Below, piece by piece: positions 52,538-64,000 of a DNA stretch of 64,000 nt. A model generated the notes under the pieces. It searched no databases and was not told where the DNA came from. It worked only from the letters and a program-made list of their open reading frames with translations. Origin of the DNA: Tubulanus polymorphus (Eukaryota > Nemertea > Palaeonemertea > Tubulaniformes > Tubulanidae). Each line of letters starts with the position of its first letter. The first letter of the stretch is position 1. The stretch is taken from positions 21,916,001 to 21,980,000 of the forward strand of contig NC_134025.1 in NCBI RefSeq assembly GCF_964204645.1, in the 5' to 3' direction. The translations under genes were made by a program, and so were the position numbers.

Positions 52538-54828
52538 GACGAAGTAGACGAAGAAATACTCTGCCAAAATTGAGTGTTATTCAGCAGCTGTAACATCTCT
52601 TTTTACGATTGTATTCTTTAACACTTAACTATAATTCTAACGATAACTTTGTCAAATCTATGAGCAAACGCCCGCTTAGAGTTGATTTGTTCATCTTGAA
52701 ATGGGATCGTCCATGTTATTCATTTGATTGGTAGATTCTTACCGTATATCAATTTTTTACTTTTATTCACACTGTCTACACGAACAAAGTTAAAAAAACA
52801 ATGCATTGATAAATATGCATACGTACACAAATATATTCGTTGACGCAAAAGAGTACCGATTAAAGTTTACCTTTGAGCCAAAGTATACGGAATTTGAATT
52901 GCACATTATCGACTGAAAAATATCTGCTCGTCATAAATATTCTAATAAGTTTCCTATTACTAGTTTTCGTATTGCGGATACCTGAAGGCAGAGCTATCTA
53001 AACCCGACCAATCCCGCTTGAATACCTAAAGAGTAATTAGAAAAATTCTTGAAGTTCGCAGGATACTAAGATAGAAACCTTAGCGAGGTAGCATTTTCCG
53101 TGATTCTGCACAATTTCTTTTTCTTGGTGGACATTTTCTTCCGTGGAAACTTATCTTTGCGGCGGTTGGTTGCGAGAAAATACGAAACGGAAGCAAGCAG
53201 ATGATTTTGACCACCAATAGAGCTCACGGATAAACTCACGTTTACACGTCATTGCTAGCTCGCAAAGGAGTTTTTTTCTGGATAATTTTCGTTAGAACAC
53301 ATCACCAATTAGATAGTGTATGCGTCATTATCATGCCTTTAAATTGCACTAAGGAAACCACAATTCTGATACAGACCACTTGTGGGTACTTTCGTGGAGG
53401 TACCTTCGTAGGTTTACCCTTGGAGTAATAAGACTGTATTCAGTCACATTGTTCCAAGGTTTATCCTTTTCAAGAAAACCATGGCCAGTTGCGAAGCTAA
53501 AAGATCATTTATTGGTGTCAATATAGTTTCAATTGCGGCCCTTTTTCTCACGGTATTCAAGTGATAGGGCCAGGTTCTTCGAGTTTCACAGTGGTTGTAC
53601 AGAGTAAGTTTCTTTTTTTAGTATCTACACTTGAGTCTAAGTCAAAAGCTGGGAATAAACGATGTTGTGGAAGATATGCCGCAGTGTATCTTTTCATGGT
53701 TAACATTGATCAATGCGACCAAAGGAAACTCTGATAGTATTAAAAACATGTGTAGCTATTCTGGGGAAGATTACATGGACACCACTGATATATGCTTAGC
53801 TATCTGATATTTCAATTCATTCGAAATGCGTCATGCGAGATAAGAGGATTTTCAGTCATTGTTTCTGTCAACGTGAGTCGTTAAATGGACAAGGTCTCGT
53901 AGACATTAACTTATCGCCACACCTTAAGACTCTATTCAATCACTCGCTTACCGTTAAGTCCTAAAACAAAGATTCACGTATCATCTACCAATATGATATA
54001 GTACAGCGACAGATCTGATTATGAAGTGCCGATATTCTATAATCCTCAAACTACTCATGGTAAGTACGTAGTTTTCAGTTCAGTTGAAGGTGATGACGTG
54101 AATACGTGTTATTCCCGTGAGAGCTTGAAATCCTAGTATGTGAACAGTAACAGATCATACTGATGATTACTGATCGGGTGATCGGCCAAATCTCTCACAA
54201 TCGATGCAACGTATTTAGCAACATTTACAACGTATTTAGCCTATCCTGGACCAGTCTTAGGACATAGGCCTACATACAAATCATTTGGCCACACTAAGAA
54301 ATACCGGCCATAGTTTCTCAAGAAAGTTTTTTAAAAGTAATATTGAAACCCGCTCGCCCGCATAGCTGTGTAGTGTATGACAGTGGTATTTTTTCTGCGG
54401 GCGTTTATAATGCTCATCTTCGACGTACTGGTAATCCACATTTACGGTGACAAAAACAGCGCCAGGTTCGTTTTCTTTTACTTCATTTCAAGGAAGGTGA
54501 AGCTAGCGAAAATGATTGTCTCAGCTTCGATTAAACGAGTCGATATAGTTTGATTTTATAGGTTTTGGGGAGCTTCTTTATTCTAAATAAAGTTTTTTGC
54601 ATATGTTCTACTTGCATTACTGGCATTGTAAAAACTTCCCTCCCGCGTCTGTTCAATAAGTCTACTTACAATTGTCTCCAGTCAATGCTATGTCTTGATA
54701 TCAATATGATAGTGATGTAGATTTTTTTTGTATTGTTAGATCGTTATAAATTTAATTTAAATTTAAATTTAATTTTGTACTCCGTACATCTCGACCCGGA
54801 TCGGGTGTATCAGTAAAAAACAGAGTTT

Positions 54829-54853
54829 ATTGAATTGAATTGAATTGAATTGT
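54829..54853. repeat. (AATTG)n tract, possible retroposon tail
   Basis: Five-base repeats follow AGAGTTTATTG and GGATCGGGTGTATCAG; similar tails occur at 6889-6920 and 42787-42810. Such tails often mark the 3' end of LINE or SINE copies. Confidence 0.6.
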
Positions 54854-56418
54854 ATCATTGTGCCAACCATCATTGGATGTCAAGCGTGAGCGGTTAACTG
54901 AAGTAAATTATTGTTTGACAGCAAAAAGACACTTTGAAACGCGTGACGTTTCTGACAGCGCGAACCATGAGCAGTTCCGGTGCAAAATACGCCGCGCGTT
55001 CTAAGTTCTAAGTGAAATCCAGGCATTTCCATTTATGTCAATCATGACGATTCTGCGTGTCCTTTTGAAAAAAGACACTCCAACATTCGGGAGTTTATGT
55101 ATTCGTGGTTTGTCATTCTTGGACGCGTTGCGTGTCGCCTGAGAAATCTCTGAAATATGAAGCACGCTATGGAATGACGGCATAAGCTAATTGGCGCTTA
55201 TGGCATCGTGTCCCGAGATGGTTAGTGAAGAGACAACGAAAGAAATAGACGGTGTTTGGATCATGTAATTCGTTGTCAAATTCCGGGTTACGTCAACTTA
55301 TACTTTACATTATTCAAATTCTGGTGAATATTTCAAATGTTAATTTGTACAGTTTTGGCATTTTACATAACGCTACCTTGTGACGAGCTCTCGATTTATG
55401 AGAAACAATTAAAGTAGTGGATCTAGAAAAATTCGAAGGTCGAAGTCTAGTAAAAGAGAAAAGGCTTTTATTAGATAGCAGCCATGTTAAAGGCCAATAG
55501 TGGGGATCCACCCTTGGGATTAGATAACTTGGGAGAAATAAACGCGGAAAGTTGTAGGAGAGATGTAATTTCCGAGAGAAGGGTGTCAAATACGTGCAGG
55601 TTTTACAATCTATACCTAGATGGAAAGGGCAACCTCATATTGGGAAGGCGAGATCCGGACCAACCGAGACCACCCAGTAAAACCAGAATTATGAACAAAA
55701 TTACGGTAAAAGGCAGATGAGATAACCGTCATATACTTAAGTTATGGTTGACAGGTTGCGGCCTCACTCTAACTGTCAGCAGTGTCAACGGTTATTTGCT
55801 GTAAATACTGGGGGAAGAACGCAGGGTAATTAGTGCGTACTGTATAATGCCGTATATCGGACCAGCGCCGCAAAAGTTTGTTCGAGTTTTCGCCCATAGT
55901 TCATAAATTAATCGATAATTTAGTGTGTAAACCTTGTAAAAAATGCAATAAAAATGCGCGTACGTTACTTGAAACAAACATTCGTTGGTTCAGGATCTAT
56001 TCATAGATATGTATGACGTCATTACTTTCATATATACATAATAAGACCTAAGTGTAATCAAATGAATCTATCGTGTTGTAAATTCCATCCGCTTTTTCTC
56101 GTTCGTATCATATGTGTCTGAAAGCTATTCAATTTTCTACCATTTTTTTTCGCCACGCGGTTGAATTATAAACAAAATTCAAAACAGGCCAAGCAGCATA
56201 GATTTGATAATATGGAAATATCAGATTTTCGCGCTGATTTGACTATAGTATGATGCAAACTTCGTAAGAATAATTGATAACGTAATGCCAGTGCTGTCCA
56301 ATGTAAATTGATGCGAAATCAGCCATATAATTGAAGTAGAATTAAATTGCATCTTGTCCTTTTATACGCGCGGTGAAATGAGTTTCAACAAAAACCTAAC
56401 GCTCAGTGTCACTAACAT

Positions 56419-56517
56419 GCCCTGAACGGCGATTCGGACCTGATAGCATTGCGAGACTGCCACGGCCCGTGGCCGAGTCCCGATGCCAGCAAGTTCGAAT
56501 TCGTGCCGATGGAGGAT
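56419..56517. mobile_element. family T element, diverged short copy
   Basis: CGGCGATTCGGACCTGATAGC at the left and GATGCCAGCAAGTTCGAATTC at the right are degenerate inverted ends of the family seen at 14520-14614, with CTGCCACGGCC in the loop. Confidence 0.6.
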
Positions 56518-57133
56518 GTGTTACTTGAGCTCCTGCGAATTGTTTTCAGATGATACCTAACTGGGCATTGTAGAAAGAGACATTGAGTTATAAGTATAGT
56601 TATAACCGCATGAAAATACGTTTTAATTCGTGAGGCTAGAAGTTAATAGGAATAATTTGCCTCCGCTGTTTGCAAGGTTTTATTGATAAAGTTTCACACG
56701 AGGATGAAACAACATAAAATTGTATCGTGGAAATCGTCACTCTTCGTTAATTATTCATGGCGGAATTGCCTTTTTCGCAACTCGGCCGAGTCATCGAGTG
56801 TTTTGCATCAAGTAGCATATTAAATCGACGTGTCCAGCAGCGAAAAACTTCGCATTCGTCACAGGAGAAACATTCATCAGCTCACCGTGTGGTCTACGGT
56901 GTAATCAGGCAAGATTGGTTGACCGATTCGCCGACCATTTCCAGCGTTTGACACGTCATGCGCAGCAGTCATTCCGGTTACTATATATATACGTTTTTAC
57001 AACGGAAAAGGCGCACCGGGAATCAGGAAAAGTCAGCGTATCAGCGAATAGTCGAGTCGCTACTTCATTAGCCTTAAATCCCGCTGAGTAAATGTATATT
57101 TCCCGAACAATCTGGCGGTGCTAATTTTTGATG

Positions 57134-57523
<390 letters not shown>

Positions 57524-58093
57524 CAAATAGCGTAAGTGGAACGATCGATATATTACACTATTATTACATTATATATTACATTATTACTATCGATATATTG
57601 CACATATATGTCAGCGGGTCAGATAAAATCTAATTTTCACACCTGTCATGCGCGATAGCCAAGTCGTTAAAGGTGAAGATTATTTGCTCATGAAAACATG
57701 ATCTGAATTTTGTTAAGATTGAGTTTAGACGAGATTCACAACACAATCTCTTATATCATCATCGTCACCGGAACTCACCCACTCTGTAATAAAGAGCCGC
57801 CTACTGCACATTGAATTACACGTTGAATCGAAGTCGATGCCACCGAGTAGCCTAACAACTAATGAGTTTCGTGTGGCGGGAAAACAGTCCATATTCAGGT
57901 ATCAAAAAATGCAATGATTTTTAAGGATGGATAGTGAACTACATACAATATCGCCACGATCATCAACGGCGAAACCGTGAAATTACTTGTTTCAGCTCCA
58001 CGATTGTTTCAAACCTGATTTACGCGATTCCCAGCCTACAGCGTCATTTAAACTACGAATCTAACCTTATACTATTCAATTTTTTTACGTTCA

Positions 58094-58600
58094 GTTTTTA
58101 AACCGTTACAAAAGTATCTTCATGCTATGCATTATTCCAGGGATGGCGTGTGAGTCGATGTATCCTACGTCATCAATATTGGGGCTTTACTGGCTGTCGG
58201 TCTAATTCAATTCAATTGTCATTGTATATTATTATAATTATTCTTTATTTACGAATTGAATTACTGGCAAAACCACAAAAAAGGCGTCGGTGAGATCAGG
58301 GACAGGCGCAGAAAAACCCCACGATTTCGTGCGGCCTCTTATTCTAAGCTGGTTAGCCTAACCACGGATAAGCCACTAACCGCGGTTAAGCTAAACAATA
58401 AAAACTGGCGTCTGGGGTGTTACAGCAGTACGCTATGCAACGCGGAAGCGGTTGAATCCTAGCATCATATTTCGTTCAATTGCTCCTTTTATTCCATCAT
58501 CGTTATTTAATTAATTTTATTGAATTATTCATTGTCTACATTGTATTAAGCAATATACGTTATGTTTTTCTAACTTTCAAGCTAGTTTCTTGTTTCTTTC
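58094..58600 (+). repeat. dispersed repeat family A, copy 6 with internal extra segment
   Basis: AACCGTTACAA, GAGTCGATGTATC, TACGTCATCAATATTGGGGC and CAATTCAATTC are followed by about 230 bases foreign to the family (58256-58490). Family text then resumes at TTGTCTACATTGTATTAAGC and CTTTCAAGCTAGTTTCTTG. Confidence 0.6.
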
Positions 58601-59681
58601 TTTTTTATGCGACTGAGAATCAGTTTGTATTTTTCTGCGTTGTGGACCTAACCGTAATTCATGGAATACTCGACCATTCAGCGTAACACAAGGCGAATAA
58701 CGATCGAGTTGATATTAAGTGAAAGCAATAAATGATGATTAGCCTGAAAGTAATGTTTATGAAAATGATACCGCTACAACCAGATAAACGTGAAATAGGG
58801 CTTGTTTGCTCGCCAGGTCATAGATCAATTCATATTTCTACGTCTCGGGAAGCTGTGTAGAAAATCATACGGATTTTCAATTTACAATCCGCGTAACTGC
58901 TACCTGGTATGCATGAACTTTGAAATGACGACGCACATAATGAAATATCATGAATTGGAATACACGTCTGTATATTATTCACCTAGATCGATAGATTAGA
59001 TAGATTAGAACGATAGATTCTATCGATAGATAGATAGGGAAGGTGGAACGTACATCGCTCAACACAAAGCCTACTACAGGAAATACTTCGAAGATTACGA
59101 ATTCTCAAAAGTGCCCCGTTCACTATAGAATTTCGATACAGACAAATCTGTTAAAAATCAGACACCTTCCATTAAGTATCTGAAAGTTTAACGTTAACCC
59201 GAGGCAACTGTTGTCCGTGTTCTTTCATCAGCAGTTGCAGCAGCGATCCATTAATGAGGCAAGTGATCAAGTGAAATAGTTACATATACAGTCTTAAAGT
59301 TAAAGTTATAAACTTTTCTCTTATAAGACCAAGCGACGCGAACAGTTTCGTTAATAACGATGGCATATGAAAAAATTGAACAGCATTCCCTTGATTTCTT
59401 TTAATTTTGGTTTTCTGAGAAATATAATTTTTGCGGGGGTGTCAATGAAGGTTGTTGTTTCTCGTAAATGTCGTCTTGCCATTTGATGAAATAAGCTTTC
59501 TCGATTCGATTGCTGCTGATGGAATTCCATTGGCTATTTTCCGTCTACTGCTAGAGTTTCAGCCGGCTTCTTGGGCTGTCCATCATCGACTATTATCTTA
59601 TAATCTTTTTGAATTGTTTTCTTGTAATGCGCATATAGAAATATAATGTTTGATGTTTTATTCATATCACACATAAGCCGC

Positions 59682-59978
59682 GATCACACGATCACGCATC
59701 TTTGGCCGAACAACTGTTCACACGGGTGTCAAATGGGCAAGTGCCTGTTTGGCCCGACCAAAAAATCGGACCAGACCCGAGCCAAATTTTATGACGGAAC
59801 GATTGCGAATTGAAACTGATTCCGGAAGTGACTCACTTCGCTTTGTTAAAGCATCGTTTGGTATCGAGAGAGTTATTCATGTGCTCTCTAATTTATTCAT
59901 GTGCTCTCTAATTAGGCACTGGCCAGGCTTGGGCCTGATCCGTGTCAATTTGGCCAAATCGTATCCGTGTGATCGTAA
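59682..59978. mobile_element. TIR element (MITE)
   Basis: GCGATCACACGATCACGCAT at the left and CGTATCCGTGTGATCGT at the right are inverted, followed inward by TTTGGCC / GGCCAAAT. TTATTCATGTGCTCTCTAAT is duplicated in tandem at 59873-59912. No coding remnant is seen. Confidence 0.55.
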
Positions 59979-60574
59979 ATGAATCAAATCCAGTGTCGAA
60001 TCGGTGTCAACTTCACAAGAGGGATCGGACACCGTGCATTTGCATGAAATGAGACGTAAGGTAGAGTATTGCGTCATGTATTTGATTACAGCGCATTTTC
60101 GACACAAACTAAATGAAAACAAACGTTATCGCCATTATATTGCCGGCGAGAATGACACGTCGGCAATAAAACTAGAAAATGATACGAGCACACACATAAA
60201 AATTAGTTGTTAGTTTAGCAATTGGATACATTGTTCGATGATCGGTGACACTACTTTTTTGAACCCATAGCATAGGTCTCGTAACTGCACACTAAATTTG
60301 TATGAAGTAAGTTTTTTTTAAGCTTACTTTCAGATAGTGGTCAGATCGTCTGAGATTGATTCACCTAGCCAGAATTAACGATTCAATCAAATAGATAATT
60401 AACGCCTTCCGTCAAACAGATGAATTCAATCATCATTAAACCTTTTTTCTGATTAGTTTATTGAAATACGCAGTCGGTCTCATTAAGGTGCATTTCGAAG
60501 TTTTTATTTAATTAAAATGTTGTCTCATCGTTCGTAAGTACTTTCGTAGCATATCTACATATGTCTCTTAAGGC

Positions 60575-61240
60575 GCGTTCACACGACGAAATTTAGACCG
60601 GTCTAAATCTCGTCTATGCGGGCAAGTGCCATGTCCGGTCCAAATTTTGGACCGGTCTAAATATGTGTGTGTGGACACAAACTGGTACCAGGTCCGGTCT
60701 AAATCGTTATTCTGAATCTCTGCGGTAGATGTCGCGACCTCTGCGGTAGAGTGTGAGTCCAGTTTATTAAGTCATAAATGCTTTTATTACCGTTTATGTA
60801 ATAATCTAAATTCCGGTACTGTTTTTTCCTCCCTATACTATGGATGTTTGGAGCGTAACAAATATTCGTATTCGTATGTCACGATCATTATCCGTTTAAC
60901 TTCCGTGCTTTTCTACACTTAAGAGTTTCAGCGTGATAGAATAAAATCGATTTCGCAAAAATGTCTAAACCTGACAGAGGATCGAATTGGTCAAATGAAG
61001 AATGTCTTGCTCTACTTCAAATCTGCAAGCAAGACTTCTTCCAGGCGCAATTTATTTTTATTTATTTTATTATTTTATTTACACTCAAACCCATTACAGG
61101 TATTAGAGGGACACAGTTATTTAGCAGATGGCGACATCTAGTGGGCCCGGTGACAAGCGATTTTATCACCGCGTGTCAAAATGCGTGGTCTAAATTTGGA
61201 CCGGACCAGATACGAATCCATTTAGACCGGTCTAACTAGT
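60575..61240 (+). mobile_element. Harbinger-like element with Myb/SANT-like frame
   Basis: Inverted subterminal words ATTTAGACCGGTCTAAAT and GGTCCAAATTT occur at both ends. An ATG frame at 60961 begins [20 protein letters not shown], with the W...E...LL pattern of the Myb/SANT-like proteins encoded by PIF/Harbinger elements. An AT-rich insertion of about 60 bases near 61050-61095 breaks the similarity to the copy at 21478-21800. No transposase is present, so it is not autonomous. Confidence 0.7.
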
Positions 61241-61302
61241 CCAGGGTATGCAATTTGGTCAAGGGAGCATCCTGAGATCGATCACGATAGAATAATACAT
61301 AC

Positions 61303-61407
61303 AGGGCCGTACTTAGCGAGGGCAGTTGCACCCCCGCCAGTTATTTCGGAAAAGTGCCCTTTGTAAAGTTATTGTTAATTGTTTTTATCAAACGCCGTAC
61401 GGCCCTG
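61303..61407. mobile_element. hAT-like MITE
   Basis: CAGGGCCGTACTTAGCG at the left and CGCCGTACGGCCCTG at the right are inverted ends. It lies eight bases before the start of the candidate exon at 61416. Confidence 0.6.
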
Positions 61408-61415
61408 ACTTATAG

Positions 61416-63921
61416 CCTGCATACATGACCGGACCCTTCTACTCAAAGTCATCCGCTCCGACTGACCACTCCAAATACTTCAGCCCTTGGAGATCCCATT
61501 TACCCGCAGCTGTTTTCACGCAATCCTTCCCACTACACCCAGACAGACTCCCAGGCAAGCCATCCGATGAGTGGATCCTGCTACGCAAGGTAAGGAAAGC
61601 GAGATAAACCCTACTCATCAGTAACTTAACGCAAAGCTTTCATAGGTTTTTCTCAAATATGCTTGTATTTTTTTGTTTTTCATAAGAAAAATATCATTTC
61701 CATTTACACCGTACCGAACAACATAATCATATAAGTGTGTCTATTCGGGATAAGATGTAAGGCGGTATCATTTGAACGAGGGATCACCTAAAATATGACC
61801 ACCTACTGTAAACACTATCTTGATCTTTATTCGCCTAACGCCTGAAATTAAATAACAACACAAATATCGACACGATTTAGCTCGGCTCTGTAATTCTCTA
61901 CTCACAAATTGTTCTCAAAGCTGGGATGATTAAATCCAACAAATCTCTGTCTGGCGGAGAACAAATTGCCTCGAAACAAATGCCACACGGGCACATGGCA
62001 GAAACCGCAGAAGAATGATAGAAGGGTGAAGGTTACAACACTCTGTAACGATTAGATCCACTGTAACGAATATCCGTCGATTGGATAACAGCCAGGGTCA
62101 GCCTAGTAAACTTTGACAGCTTGCATTGTGAGACGAACATTTTTTGCAGACGCATGTTTCGGCGTCGAACACCGTGTACGAAGGATCCGGGTGGTCGTGA
62201 TGGCAATGTTTTAATCTAACAGTTCGAAATACTTTGTTGTCGTAGGAACACTGAGGGTGGTGACTGATCTTGTATGGACGATGGTAGGTACCCATCTGAA
62301 AAAAAGAAGAAACTATACAATATATGATAACGGCAAGATAGCTTTCTCCGTTCCAGTGTTACAAAATCACGCGCCATGCAGTAGTCAATTCCCAAATACA
62401 ATTAGTCGTTCATCACCGTACTTTGGCGGATGTGATCCCCATAAGTTGCTCATCCAATACAAAAGAAGAAGAATGTTACTACATAGGAAGAGAAAATAAA
62501 GAAAAGCTTGATCATACCAGATAGAAGTGTTAGTAGTTAATATATCTACATAAGGAAGAGGCCGGCCAGCGAAAGGAACCAGTTACATTGAAAATCCAGC
62601 GGCACAGCATAAGTGAGAAGAACGAAGTGACACAAGTGGTGGAGAATCTAGTGGAATAACAAGTGGTACAGATCGTAACCACAACAGATGCCTAGAGCGT
62701 TGTTGTAAGAAACGTATAGCCTACCTCGTGGGAATCGCAAAGCCCCATACATATTTTGACTTTAACTACGTCGTAACAGTCTAATCTTTCGCCATTCGGC
62801 AGAAAGTACGGTTTTTCAACCTGCATTTTACGGGTTTCTACGTGACAAGCTTGTAATAACGGGTCATTAGTTCCAGAAACACACGGCCATATCCACACTA
62901 CACATATTACCATAAGCTGTGTTCTCATTATACCCTACAAAAGATTATGACATACATTACAGAAAATGCGTGGGAAAAGCACTTTGAACGTTTCGTTCTA
63001 AAAAAAAAATTACCTTACACTAATTAAAATTAATTCACGAGGGCGTATGTAAATTCGATATAAGACGGTAAAACTTATCAATACCTTACACAATTCACGC
63101 GCGAGATATACGTAATTTAGTTTAAGCAATAACTGAAATGGGTGATAAGGATTCTGTCAGGGCGCGGGGGTGATGAGCTCGGTAAATATCAATCATCATA
63201 AAAACGTACGACTCCGGATTTTAGCGATTCTGTTGACCAATAAACGATACATTGTTTGAATAGGGTTGTTCAATTCTGCATAAGAGTTATTGGTTGGTAA
63301 ACATAATTTATTGTCGAATAATTCCATTTACACGCGCTCTTACGCGGAACAACGCACAGTACCGACCCATCCCGCGTAGGTAACTTTTGTTTTTGCAATA
63401 TCAAGTTTCCATAGCAATTAAATAGAATAGTGAAAACGAAAATATTTTCACTTGAACGTAGGAAATAATATCCGTGACAAATATCCATTGCTATGTCTAT
63501 GTATATCCAAGTAAAACATACGCTATGGGCGGATTTTAGCCAGGTTCATCCACACAATTACCGACACCTCTGATATTAGAGGAAAAATCGAACTGTTTAT
63601 TCATAATTTTATCGCGGACATTATCATGCAGCATGATTTCTTTCAGAATTTTTCAAGATGTTCTGGATACCAGCTCGTGCTACGACGATATAGTCACCTC
63701 CTTTGCGCAAAAGTACAGTTTCATCAGATTCGGAACAATGGAAGAGTGATTATCTTCCGACCGATTCGGAGTATCAATTTCTTTAGACGATGTCCACGTT
63801 CAGACCTTAACTCAAAGATTGCGGGTTGATATAAGCTCGGCATGTATACACAGCACGTTTTCAGCGGCCACCCACTCTTCAGATTAACATCCCGCCAGTA
63901 TCCAAACCCCCGACTAAGTGA
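61416..63921 (+). CDS. possible two-exon small protein gene enclosing GPB5
   Basis: I do not recognise this protein. Exon 61416-61589 is preceded by TTATAG, contains ATG at 61425 and ends CGCAAG before a strong GTAAGG donor; it is open throughout in phase 0 (174 bases). The first good acceptor in the right phase further on, CGTTTTCAG at 63864, starts a 57-base open stretch 63865-63921 that reads RPPTLQINIPPVSKPPTK and then stops. Starting at the ATG the product would have 73 residues, rich in proline, serine and aromatic residues, with no signal peptide or membrane segment. GPB5 lies wholly within the 2.3-kb intron on the other strand. The upstream acceptor has a poor pyrimidine tract and sits just after a hAT-like MITE, so the first exon could instead be the start of the transcript, or more exons may lie upstream. 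Confidence 0.4.
61826..61831 (-). terminator. candidate poly(A) signal of GPB5
   Basis: On the minus strand AATAAA lies about 270 bases beyond the GPB5 stop codon; it is a well-placed hexamer for this gene. Confidence 0.4.
62098..62928 (-). CDS. GPB5: Glycoprotein hormone beta-5 (thyrostimulin beta subunit)
   Basis: Secreted beta subunit of thyrostimulin. Two exons, 62928-62725 and 62295-62098, joined in phase 0; 133 residues. Residues 1-19 form a signal peptide (VICVVWIWPCVSG). Mature cysteines at 28, 51, 60, 64, 84, 99, 116, 118, 121, 128 make ten, the GPB5 number (classical gonadotropin betas have twelve). The knot is CMGLC. The second exon carries CSYDNKVFRTVRLKHC and CVCKKC, which align with the beta-subunit pattern C-x-(Y/F)...TVR(V/L)..C and C-x-C-x-x-C. 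The intron falls just after the CxGxC loop, close to the intron position of vertebrate beta genes. One sequon, NAS, at 125. A CTTTTGTAG just before the ATG could be the acceptor of an intron in the 5' leader. Confidence 0.9.
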
Positions 63922-64000
63922 CAAAAATCCTCGAGAATTCTAATTTTGTCTAACAGCCGGAAAGGCTTTACACAGTCTTTAGGCACCAAACTGGGCAGCC

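Larger units (their letters stand above)
51283..55480. other. GPA2 3' flank and intergenic DNA
   Basis: ATTAAA at 51600 and AATAAA at 52319 are possible poly(A) signals for GPA2. (GAA)n at 52479-52537 and an AATTG tract at 54829-54853 lie here. No gene is recognised. Confidence 0.4.

Noticed and set aside
55484-55720. 78-codon ORF with an ATG start
   Set aside because: Reads as a hydrophilic peptide but matches no family I know and has an antisense ORF over part of it; too weak to call.

Overview
The window is nuclear DNA from an animal, not a bacterium. Its genes are broken by GT-AG introns, it is AT-rich (by eye), and it is packed with short inverted-repeat elements and microsatellites. 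The four recognisable genes fit a bilaterian invertebrate: an EAG-type potassium channel, an SLC6 transporter, and the two thyrostimulin subunits GPA2 and GPB5. I lean to a marine lophotrochozoan, but the sequence alone does not settle this.

Layout. 1-11250 has no gene I recognise; it holds a tandem hairpin repeat (481-1090), a very large foldback element (2727-4815) and several smaller mobile elements. 11251-27564 (+) is the EAG channel in nine exons, missing only the short N-terminal exon. 27565-32938 is mostly flank with mobile elements and one weak candidate exon. 32939-39348 (-) is a complete 12-exon SLC6 transporter of 636 residues; every intron phase agrees. 39349-47890 is largely empty. 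47891-51282 (+) is GPA2 in three exons and 62098-62928 (-) is GPB5 in two. They point at each other with about 10.8 kb of repeat-rich DNA between. A possible two-exon small gene (61416-63921, +) would enclose GPB5 in its intron.

Function. GPA2 and GPB5 are the two subunits of one secreted cystine-knot hormone (thyrostimulin), so the last third of the window is a heterodimer locus. EAG and SLC6 are both membrane proteins of excitable or transporting cells; nothing in the sequence ties their regulation together.

Mobile DNA. At least six families can be defined by comparing copies inside the window: a roughly 400-bp dispersed family (six copies); Harbinger-like elements with a Myb/SANT-like reading frame (two copies); a second TIR element with a MADF-like remnant; elements whose ends carry a tRNA T-arm-like motif (four copies, one with another element nested in it); foldbacks of about 200-370 bp; and hAT-like MITEs. 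All exon joins were worked out by hand from splice sites, phase and family similarity; no search was run.
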